Shown in pieces: positions 57,025 through 64,000 of a stretch of 64,000 nt of DNA. A model generated the notes under the pieces. That model was not told where the DNA came from and ran no database searches. It saw only the letters and a program-made list of their open reading frames with translations. The translations under genes and the position numbers were made by a program. The stretch is from SSF14 sp037045585 (GTDB lineage Bacteria > Actinomycetota > Acidimicrobiia > Acidimicrobiales > Microtrichaceae): assembly GCA_037045585.1 (NCBI GenBank), contig JBAOIR010000049.1:1-64000 (forward strand), written 5' to 3'. Numbering within the stretch: the first letter of the stretch is position 1; the number at the start of each line of letters is the position of its first letter.

Positions 57025-58002
57025 CTAGGTCAGACCGCACTGTCGCTCGACGAGGTCCCAGAGCGCGGCGCGATCGGCATCGGAGGTCGCCGTGCCGGGC
57101 CAGCGGCTGACCCCACGCACCCGGCGATCGAAGTAGAGCCGGCCCCCGTTGAGCCGCTCGCCGCTCCCGACGGCCCACACGACGGTGTCCACTCCCTCCG
57201 CGGGACTGCGCAGCACCGGCCCCAGGACCAGGTGGAAGGTGGGCAGCGACTCGACGACGCCCGGTGTGTCGGCCCACCCCGGGTGCACGGCCACCACGGT
57301 TGCGTCCGGGCCGGGGAGGAGCCGCCGCTCGTACTCGGCCACGAGGTCGACCTGGGCCCGCTTCGCCCGGGAGTACGCGATCGAACCCTTGAAGTCGCCC
57401 GAGGAGTAGCTCGGGTCATCGAGCGGCAGGGCCTGGGTGTACATCCCGCCGCTCGTCACGAACACCACCGTCGCCCGGGACAGGACGTCGCCGAGCAGGC
57501 GCGTCAGGAGATGGGGACCGACCACCATCGACGCCCACGCCGACTCGAGCCCGTCGCCGGTGACGACCCGACGGGTCGGCATCGCTCCGGCGTTGTGCAC
57601 GAGGCCGTCGATCGTGTCGTGCGCCTTGCGGAGTTCGTCGGCGAGCGCCCGCACCGCGTCGAGGTCGCCGAGGTCTGCGAGCCGGACGACCGGTGGGTCG
57701 ACGCCGGCGGCCGCACCGAGACGCCGCGCTGCTGCGGCACCCCGGGCGCGGTCGCGGGCGACGATCTCGACGTTCGCCCCGGCGACCAGCAACTCCTGGG
57801 CCGTCTCGTAGCCGAGCCCACTCGTGGCGCCGGTGACGACGATGGTGCGCCCGGCAGCCGCGGCGGTCGACGGGCCCCAGCCCCACAGCGATCGGCGGAC
57901 GGAGAACCCGAGCCGGGAGAAGCTGACGGGAACGGCAACCTCGATGGCTGCGTCGGCGGCGGCCCGGAGCGAGCCGGCCAGGTTCGGGGAGAGCACAGCC
58001 AT
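57025..58002 (-). CDS. Short-chain dehydrogenase (DHRS12-like)
   Basis: 325 aa with an extra N-terminal 50 residues before the fold. TGATSGLG cofactor loop, NAGAMP, catalytic Ser in VTSGGMYTQ and YSRAK with Tyr/Lys. The family is loosely characterised (retinol/lipid dehydrogenase-like). Same strand as the P450 gene, 40 bp upstream of it. TAGACC lies close to the start. Confidence 0.86.
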   Translation of the reverse strand: MAVLSPNLAGSLRAAADAAIEVAVPVSFSRLGFSVRRSLWGWGPSTAAAAGRTIVVTGATSGLGYETAQELLVAGANVEIVARDRARGAAAARRLGAAAGVDPPVVRLADLGDLDAVRALADELRKAHDTIDGLVHNAGAMPTRRVVTGDGLESAWASMVVGPHLLTRLLGDVLSRATVVFVTSGGMYTQALPLDDPSYSSGDFKGSIAYSRAKRAQVDLVAEYERRLLPGPDATVVAVHPGWADTPGVVESLPTFHLVLGPVLRSPAEGVDTVVWAVGSGERLNGGRLYFDRRVRGVSRWPGTATSDADRAALWDLVERQCGLT

Positions 58003-58081
58003 GGTGGTGGTCTACCCCGGGCCGCCGTCAGCGCCCACTCGCTCCCACGGCCGGGGAGGTCGACGGCCGGTCGACGTCGAC

Positions 58082-58831
58082 CTACGAGACGACCAGTTTC
58101 GCCCGCAGCGCTTCGATGAGGTCGTCGCCGATGCCGGCGTCACGCGCCCACCCAGCGAACGAGCCGTGCCGACGTTCGATCTCCTCGACGACGCCGGCCA
58201 TCGTCGCGACCGTCGCCGCCCGATCGACGATCTGCTGCTCGCGTTCGGGATCGTGTGGGATGTCGCCGGCCAGCGAGCGGTACCAGCCGACGATGCCGGC
58301 CATGGCCTGGGTGCTGAGTGCGTAGTCGGCGGCGATCACCTCGGGCGTGGCGCCGAGCACACCGAGCAGGGCGCTCGCGACCACGCCGGTGCGGTCCTTG
58401 CCGGCCGTGCAGTGGAACAACACGTTGGCGGGCGCCGCAGCGATGTCGCCGAGCACCTGGGCAATGCGGTCCGGGAAGCGCTCGTACATCTCGAGGGTCC
58501 GGTCGCGCAGGAACCAGTCGTCCTCCGCGGCGTTCTCGGCCTCCCAGCTCCAGACCTCGTCGAGCAGGCCACGGTGCAGCGAGTCGAGGTGCTCGCTCGC
58601 CGCCATGAATCCGTCGCCCTCCCGCTCGCCGAGGGTGCGCAGGTCGATCAACGTGCGCACGTCGTTCTGGTGCAACCAGCGGGCACCGAGCTCGGCATCG
58701 ACCCGATGCAGTAGGTCGCAGCGGAACACCCGGCCGGGGGCGATGGTGCCACCGGCGACGGGGTTGCCCCCGAGGTCGCGAAGGTTGAACGCTCCGGGGA
58801 CCTTGCCGTCCCACTCGTCGACGTTGCTCAC
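58082..58831 (-). CDS. Tyrosine/phosphoinositide-type phosphatase
   Basis: About 249 aa. N-terminal NLRDLGG and PGRVFRCDLLHR are typical of the Y_phosphatase3/LipA-MptpB class, and the P-loop HCTAGKDRTGVVA is intact (Cys nucleophile, Arg). Such enzymes dephosphorylate Tyr or phosphoinositides. The GTG at 58831 (VSNVDEWDGK) overlaps the TGA of the upstream gene by 4 bases (GTGA). Confidence 0.9.
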   Translation of the reverse strand: MSNVDEWDGKVPGAFNLRDLGGNPVAGGTIAPGRVFRCDLLHRVDAELGARWLHQNDVRTLIDLRTLGEREGDGFMAASEHLDSLHRGLLDEVWSWEAENAAEDDWFLRDRTLEMYERFPDRIAQVLGDIAAAPANVLFHCTAGKDRTGVVASALLGVLGATPEVIAADYALSTQAMAGIVGWYRSLAGDIPHDPEREQQIVDRAATVATMAGVVEEIERRHGSFAGWARDAGIGDDLIEALRAKLVVS

Positions 58832-59987
58832 AGGTGTGCCTCCACGACGAACGCGACCCGTCGCGTTCGACTTCGAGCCCGACGATCGACATCGCGAGCG
58901 TGGCGTCGCTGTCGGGCCGGACGGGGATGGTGGTGTGTGCCGGGATCGACACGTTGAGCGGCGCGAGCGAGGCGACGCCGCCGAAGAAGCGGTTGAGGCG
59001 ATTGACGGCTGCCGGCACCAGCGGCAGCTCGACCCACGCCTCACGAAGGCTGAGTTCGAGGTTGCCGCCCACCAGGCGGGGGCGGACCGTCGACCGGAAC
59101 CCGGGCCGGAGATCGGGGAGGTAGCGCGAGTCCACCAGCCGCTGGTTGCGCACCCGCGCCCCGACCCGGTCGTCGCGGGCGATCACGTCGAACTCGAACG
59201 GCAACGGGGTGCCGATGGCGTCGGCGGCGAGCCGGTTGGCGAGCGCCGAGAGCGCACCGGCGGCGACCCCGACGCCGACGCGATGGCCGCTCACCCGCTC
59301 GGCGTCCGCCCGACCCTCGAGCCCCGGCACCGCCGGCAGACCGACGGTCATCGCCCCTTGGTGCACCTCGATGTCGGCGGGAGCCGGGTGCACACCCAAC
59401 TCACGGAACACGTGCCCCTGCTCGGGCTCGAGCTCGAGCCCGACCGAGCCCATCTGGTCGGCGAGGCCCTCGAACAGCTCGCCGCCGACCGCGGCGAAGA
59501 GCATCTGGCCCATCATCGCCTGCGCCTCGGCGTCGGCCTCGATACCGTCGATGCCCTCGAACGTCATCCCGACCAGCTCGCTGCCGGCGAGATCGAGGAT
59601 CGCAATGAAACGACCGTCGGGATGCAGCTCGACGCGGGGACGTACCAGCACGTCGCCGCGGACGCGAGCGAGACCGGGAAGGGGCGGCATGAGCGTGTCG
59701 CCGTGGAACGTGACGGCGCCGGTCGCCCGGATCGTCGCCAGGAGACGGTCGCCGTGCTCCTCCAACATCTGGAACGACACCTCGACGATCACCATGCCGA
59801 TGCTCAGGTCGATGCTGCCGAGAAGGGGGAGGTTGAACTGCTGACGGAGCTCGGCCGCTTCGATGCCGTCACCGATGCCGTTGCGGGCCAGCGTGTTGAG
59901 GAACTCCTCCGAAACGACGGCCGACAGGGCCCAGTGGTGGTCGAGAGGTTCGGGTGCGGATCCGTCGTCCGTGGAGCGGTGCGCCAT
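58828..59987 (-). CDS. Unrecognised protein, possibly lipid-binding (frameshift near 58868)
   Basis: About 386 aa once joined. The main frame runs from the ATG at 59987 to near 58868 (GLEVERDG), and the next frame gives VAFVVEAHL and a TGA at 58828 overlapping the phosphatase start. Restoring one G in GGG repairs it. The sequence is rich in alternating hydrophobic strands (GSIDLSIGMVIVEVSFQM, ATGAVTFHGDTLMPP) reminiscent of extended beta lipid-binding folds, but no family is recognised. No signal peptide; no catalytic motif. Confidence 0.55.
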
Positions 59988-59996
59988 GGAGCGGTT

Positions 59997-60950
59997 CTAG
60001 CACCCCCGGATGAACTCGCGGAGCGGCGGGCGGCTGGGGTGGGACAGCTTGGCCTGTGCCCGCTGCTCCAGCTGACGCACCCGCTCCCGGGACAGGCCGA
60101 GGCGGCGGCTGATCTCGCCCATGGAACACCCCTCGCCACCGTCGAACCCGTACCGCAGTTCGATGATGACCCGTTCCCGTCGGTCGAGCGGGGACAGGAG
60201 CCGGTCGATCTCCTCGGGACGGAGTCGGTCGGCGGCGGACTCGACCTCGCCGAGCGCTGCGGCGTCCTCGATGAAATCGCCGAGCTCGGCGCCGCCGTCG
60301 CCCACGGCCGACGACAACGACACCGGGTCCGCGAGCATCGGCAGCAGCTCGACGACCCGCTCGTCGGTCATCGCCGCCAGCTCGGCGAGCTCCGCCGTCG
60401 TGCCGGTTCGGCCCGACTCCAACTCGGAGCGACCGACCGCGAGGCGAAGTCGCTGCAGGTCGTCGTTCGCCCGCGTCGGGAGCCGCACCGTCGACCGGCT
60501 CGACGCGATGCCCCGGGAGATGAACTGTCGGATCCACCACACGCCATAGGTCGAGAACCGGAACCCCTTCGTGTGGTCGAACTTCTCCACCGCCCGGATG
60601 AGCCCGAGGTTGCCCTCCTGCACCAGGTCGAGCAACGGCACGCCCGTCGCCTGGTAGCGCTTCGCGACCGACACGACGAGCCGCAGGTTGGCGTTCACGA
60701 ACTGGTCGAACGCCGCCTCGCCGGCGCGCACGGCCGCGACCAGACGGGTCCGCTCGGCGCGGGACGCCACACCGTCGGCCAGCCGGGCCGACGCCGCCCG
60801 ACCCTCGGCGATCTCGGCGGCGAGCAGCCGCTCGCGTTCGGGCCCCAGGAGCTCGTAGGCACCGATGTGTTCGAGGTACTGGGCCACTGGATCGAGGGAT
60901 GTTGCGGCCGATGCAGAGGGTCGCCGAGAGAAACGCTGGACTGCAACCAT
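59997..60950 (-). CDS. RNA polymerase sigma-70 factor (group 2-like)
   Basis: 317 aa. Region 1.2 DPVAQYLEHIG, region 2 NLRLVVSVAKRYQATGVPLLDLVQEGNLGLIRAVEKFDHTKGFRFSTYGVWWIRQFI, region 3 and region 4 EISRRLGLSRERVRQLEQRA are complete. No long region 1.1, so a non-essential group 2/SigB-like factor rather than the housekeeping one. Start taken at the ATG 60950. No anti-sigma gene is adjacent. Confidence 0.93.
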   Translation of the reverse strand: MVAVQRFSRRPSASAATSLDPVAQYLEHIGAYELLGPERERLLAAEIAEGRAASARLADGVASRAERTRLVAAVRAGEAAFDQFVNANLRLVVSVAKRYQATGVPLLDLVQEGNLGLIRAVEKFDHTKGFRFSTYGVWWIRQFISRGIASSRSTVRLPTRANDDLQRLRLAVGRSELESGRTGTTAELAELAAMTDERVVELLPMLADPVSLSSAVGDGGAELGDFIEDAAALGEVESAADRLRPEEIDRLLSPLDRRERVIIELRYGFDGGEGCSMGEISRRLGLSRERVRQLEQRAQAKLSHPSRPPLREFIRGC

Positions 60951-61053
60951 GTCTGCGGTTCGGAACGAACCGGGCGTTCGGATTCACCCAATCTGAGAAT
61001 TCCTTCACCCGGACCGGGTGCCCTCGACCCGGTGTTGTGGCCACACTGGTGCG

Positions 61054-62067
61054 GTGACCGAGCCGACCGATCCCTCCCGCCACGACGACGACACACCTCC
61101 TGAGGAGGACGAGACGGCGGCGCTGGTCGAGCTCGACCACGACCCGCACACCCGCGCCGAGATCCGGCACGCCCGCCGCGCCTTCCTCATGGAGGCGGCC
61201 ATCGAGGCCGAGCGTGACACCGGCCGGCGGGAACGGACCGACGAGGAGGCCCGCCACTCGCTGTGGATGCGGGTCGCCCGACTCGTCGGTGGCTGGATCC
61301 TCGTGCTGCTCGGCCTTGCCGCGATTCCGTTGCCGGGCCCGGGCTGGCTCATGGTGCTGCTCGGTCTGACACTGCTCCCCTACCGATGGACGGACAACCT
61401 CATCCGCGAGATCCGACGGCGGATCCCCGGCATTCCCGAGGACGGCCGGATCCCCACCCGCACCTGGATCATCACCGGTGTACTCGTGGTCGCCGCGACC
61501 GCCGGTTCGGTGTGGTGGGGGATGCGCGACGAGGGCGACGACGAGCCGGCCAAGGGCGACCGCGTCGAGCAGGCGGCAGGGGCCTCTGCATCGGACGACG
61601 ATGGGGACGGTGCCAGTGCCGGGGACGGTCCCGGCCCGACGATCGTGGTCGCGTCCTCGGCGCAGCCCGAGCGCGTCCAACTCGCCCAGATCTACGGCGA
61701 GGTCGCCGCGACCGTCACCGACGGTGTCTCCGACCACATCGACCGCGACGACACGTGCGCCGCCTTGACCTCGGGTGACGCCGACCTGGTCCTGCTGGAC
61801 GAGAACGAGTTGTCAGCCTGTTTCGGTGGCGAGACCGATCAGGCCGCCCGACTTCGCGACGCCGGGGTGAAGATGTATGCGCCGGTCGTCGCCGGCGCGA
61901 CGACCTTCTTCGTGACCGTCCGCTCCGACGCCATCGCCATCGACGACGAGCCCGCCGAACTGACCCTCGACGGCGTGAGCTCGCAGATCAGCGCCGGCCA
62001 GGACGTCGCCGGCGACCCGGCCGACCGCGCTCGGCAGCTGATGGCCGCCGCCGGCGTGCTCAAATAG
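61054..62067 (+). CDS. PGPGW membrane protein with C-terminal extension
   Basis: 337 aa. Central segment GWILVLLGLAAIPLPGPGWLMVLLGLTLL is the PGPGW transmembrane family (TIGR02611-like), followed by WIITGVLVVAATAGSVWW, an acidic linker, and a C-terminal domain of about 140 aa beginning TIVVASSAQPERVQLAQIYGEVAATV that resembles a periplasmic binding-type fold; the latter is a guess. The GTG at 61054 was preferred because CACACT lies 6 nt before it; a GTG at 61018 would add 12 residues. Divergent from the sigma factor. Confidence 0.7.
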   Translation: MTEPTDPSRHDDDTPPEEDETAALVELDHDPHTRAEIRHARRAFLMEAAIEAERDTGRRERTDEEARHSLWMRVARLVGGWILVLLGLAAIPLPGPGWLMVLLGLTLLPYRWTDNLIREIRRRIPGIPEDGRIPTRTWIITGVLVVAATAGSVWWGMRDEGDDEPAKGDRVEQAAGASASDDDGDGASAGDGPGPTIVVASSAQPERVQLAQIYGEVAATVTDGVSDHIDRDDTCAALTSGDADLVLLDENELSACFGGETDQAARLRDAGVKMYAPVVAGATTFFVTVRSDAIAIDDEPAELTLDGVSSQISAGQDVAGDPADRARQLMAAAGVLK

Positions 62068-62071
62068 CGCA

Positions 62072-63049
62072 ATGACGTTCCCGGAGCCCCAGGTCATCAC
62101 CCTCACCGATCCCGACTACGGCCGCATCGAGCTGTCGGTCCACGAACAGGGGACGGGGCCCGCCGTCGTCTTCTCCCACGGATTCCCCGAGCTGGCCTAC
62201 TCGTGGCGGCACCAGCTCCCGGCCGTCGCGGCGGCCGGGTTCCGGGCGATCGCGCCCGACCAGCGTGGCTACGGCGGTTCCACCGCACCCGAACCGGTCG
62301 CGGCCTACGGCATGGATCAGCTGACCGGTGACCTCGTTCGCCTGCTCGACGAACTCGGTCTCGAACAGGCGGTGTTCGTCGGCCATGACTGGGGCGGCTT
62401 CGTCGTCTGGGCCATGGGGGTGCTGCACCCCGAGCGGTGCGCCGGCATCGTCGGTGTGTGCACGCCGTACCTTCCGTTCCCCGGGACGGACTTCCTGAAG
62501 ATGCTCGTCGACGGCGACGTCGAGCGGCAGTACATGCTGTGGTTCCAGGAGCCAGGTGTCGCCGAGCGCGAACTGGATCCCCGCGCCCGGGTGCTCTTCG
62601 AGAAGCTGATGGTCGGCGGCGTCGACCCCCGGATCATCGCCGAGCGGGCCATGGCGGACGGCAAGCTCAACATGAACCCGTTCATCGATCTCGACGGCCT
62701 CGAGCCGCTCGGCGAATCGATTGCCGACGCCGGGGTGGTCGACCACTACGCCTCGGTGTTCGAACGCACCGGGTTCCGAGGCGGCATCAACTGGTACCGC
62801 AACGTCGACGCCAACTCCGCTGCTCACCCCGAGGTCGGCACCACCGTCCTCTCGATGCCGACGCTCATGCTGTGTGCCGAATGGGACCCGGCGCTGCCGC
62901 CGGCGCTCGCCGCCGGCATGCCCAACGTGTGCTCCGACTTCGAGACCCACACCATCCCGAAGGCTGGGCACTGGGTGCAACAGGAGTCGCCCGACGCTGT
63001 CAACGAACTCCTCGTCGACTGGCTGCAGCGCCGGTTCGGCGAGGGCTGA
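62072..63049 (+). CDS. Alpha/beta hydrolase, epoxide-hydrolase-like
   Basis: 325 aa. HGFPE oxyanion motif, VGHDWGG nucleophile Asp, PDQRGYGGS, and AGHWVQQE catalytic His match soluble epoxide hydrolases. Lies five bases after the PGPGW gene and probably shares its transcript. Substrate unknown. Confidence 0.9.
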   Translation: MTFPEPQVITLTDPDYGRIELSVHEQGTGPAVVFSHGFPELAYSWRHQLPAVAAAGFRAIAPDQRGYGGSTAPEPVAAYGMDQLTGDLVRLLDELGLEQAVFVGHDWGGFVVWAMGVLHPERCAGIVGVCTPYLPFPGTDFLKMLVDGDVERQYMLWFQEPGVAERELDPRARVLFEKLMVGGVDPRIIAERAMADGKLNMNPFIDLDGLEPLGESIADAGVVDHYASVFERTGFRGGINWYRNVDANSAAHPEVGTTVLSMPTLMLCAEWDPALPPALAAGMPNVCSDFETHTIPKAGHWVQQESPDAVNELLVDWLQRRFGEG

Positions 63050-63117
63050 CCGTTCCCCAGCCGGCGTCCCCTCGTGGGGCCGCGGGCATCGACCGGCAAC
63101 GCCCCTGAACCGGACGG

Positions 63118-64000
63118 TCAGTGCTTCACCATCACGTGCTTGAGCTCGGTGTAGTGCTCGAGGGCGTAGATCGACATGTCCTTGCCGTAGCCCGACTGCT
63201 TGTACCCGCCGTGGGGCATCTCCGAAACGATCGGGATGTGGTCGTTGACCCAGACCGTGCCGAAGTGGAGGTCGCGGGAGACCCGCATCGCACGGCCGAC
63301 GTCGGTCGTCCACACCGACGAGGCGAGCCCGTAGTCGCAGTCGTTCGCCCAGGCCACGGCCTGCTCCTCGTCGGAGAACCGCTGCACGCTCACAGCCGGA
63401 CCGAACAGTTCGCGTTGCACGATCTCCGAGTCCTGGGCCGGGTTGACGATCACGGCCGGCTCGACGAAGAACCCCGGACCATCGATGATCGCCCCGCCGG
63501 TCGTGATGTCGGCGCCGGCCTCCGCCGCCCGGCCGATCATGGCGGCAACACGCTGCTGGTGCGCCTGGCTGACGATCGGCCCCACGTTGGTCTCGGGATC
63601 GAACGGGTCGCCCGTCCGTAGCGCAGCGACCGACTCGGTGAGGCCTGAGACGATGTCGTCGAAGACCCGGGGGCCGGCCACGATGCGGCAGGGCGCGGTG
63701 CAGTCCTGGCCGGAGTTGTAGTACGCCATGTCGGTCATCGTGCTGACCAACAGCTCGATGTCGGCGTCGTCGAACACCACCACCGGCGCTTTGCCGCCGA
63801 GTTCGAGGTGCAGTCGCTTGAGGCTCGCCGAGGCGGCCTGGGCGATGGCCTTGCCCGTCGCCACACCGCCGGTGAGCGAGATCATGTCGACCCGTGGGTG
63901 TTCGACGAGCGCGGAGCCGGCGGTTGCGCCTCGTCCGGACACGACGTTGAGTACGCCGGGCGGGAGGATGTCGGCGGACAGCTCGGCGAGACGGAGCGCC
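63118..64000 (-). CDS. Aldehyde dehydrogenase, partial (5' end outside window)
   Basis: C-terminal part of an NAD(P)-dependent aldehyde dehydrogenase; the frame is open to the right edge, so the start is beyond 64000. Seen: LTGGVATGKAIAQ, LELGGKAPVVVFDDAD (Glu general base region), the catalytic Cys in NSGQDCTAPCRI, and the family ending SEMPHGGYKQSGYGKDMS. It resembles gamma-aminobutyraldehyde/betaine-aldehyde type enzymes. No neighbour in view fixes the pathway. Confidence 0.9.
   Translation of the reverse strand, partial: ALRLAELSADILPPGVLNVVSGRGATAGSALVEHPRVDMISLTGGVATGKAIAQAASASLKRLHLELGGKAPVVVFDDADIELLVSTMTDMAYYNSGQDCTAPCRIVAGPRVFDDIVSGLTESVAALRTGDPFDPETNVGPIVSQAHQQRVAAMIGRAAEAGADITTGGAIIDGPGFFVEPAVIVNPAQDSEIVQRELFGPAVSVQRFSDEEQAVAWANDCDYGLASSVWTTDVGRAMRVSRDLHFGTVWVNDHIPIVSEMPHGGYKQSGYGKDMSIYALEHYTELKHVMVKH

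Overview
The window is high-GC DNA packed with genes on both strands. Actinobacterial hallmarks include an F420-type luciferase-like oxidoreductase, a cytochrome P450, several fatty-acid CoA ligases, a leu attenuator with a tiny Leu-rich leader, and many TANNNT boxes 6-7 nt before start codons, the signature of leaderless transcripts. A free-living, probably aquatic, actinobacterium (Acidimicrobiia-like) fits best; that placement is inference. No rRNA, tRNA, CRISPR array, transposase or phage structural gene was seen.

Left end (1-5238, all minus strand): a defence-type operon of five genes joined by 1-4 nt overlaps. In transcription order it encodes the C-terminal part of a BrxL/Lon-like protein fused to a Ser/Thr kinase, a PIN/NYN-like nuclease with zinc ribbon and FHA domain, a PP2C phosphatase, an OLD-family ATPase/TOPRIM nuclease, and a UvrD-like helicase leaving the window. 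The last two form a Gabija-like pair; the first three look like a phospho-signalling writer, reader and eraser. The operon is joined in frame, at about 5238, to the first half of a DrrB-type ABC permease. This is either a real recombination scar or an assembly join.

5239-24316: DrrA-type ATPase, acyl-CoA dehydrogenase, M1 peptidase lipoprotein, a divergent MarR/pirin pair with two operators, GDPD lipoprotein, cysS, a hydrolase with a histone-H1-like tail, a degenerate GGDEF protein, the divergent biotin locus bioFD/bioBA (BioD carries an extra Cys-rich tail), a TetR regulator facing a broken beta-propeller lipoprotein gene, and an acyl-CoA ligase. 24327-41103: DinB, leuA behind its attenuator, ferritin-like and housekeeping enzymes, an XRE/nucleotidyltransferase pair resembling a toxin-antitoxin module, CoA transferase, valS, a DUF2079 membrane protein, and bfd-bfr.

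42151-46675 is a likely ether-lipid locus: PlsC-type acyltransferase running in frame into an alkyl-DHAP synthase, with a divergent fatty acyl-CoA reductase and an SDR. 46732-64000 holds a PH-domain protein with a 58-aa partner, MscS, an AbiEi/DUF559-type gene bounded by 49-bp direct repeats, a di-haem oxidoreductase, acyl-CoA ligase, lacZ, P450, SDR, a tyrosine phosphatase, a sigma-70 factor, a PGPGW membrane protein, an epoxide-hydrolase-like enzyme and a partial aldehyde dehydrogenase.

About 17 apparent single-base frameshifts split otherwise well-conserved genes (bioA, bioD, lacZ, alkyl-DHAP synthase and others), several explicable by one lost base in a homopolymer. Most are probably sequencing indels, so broken genes should be read with that in mind.
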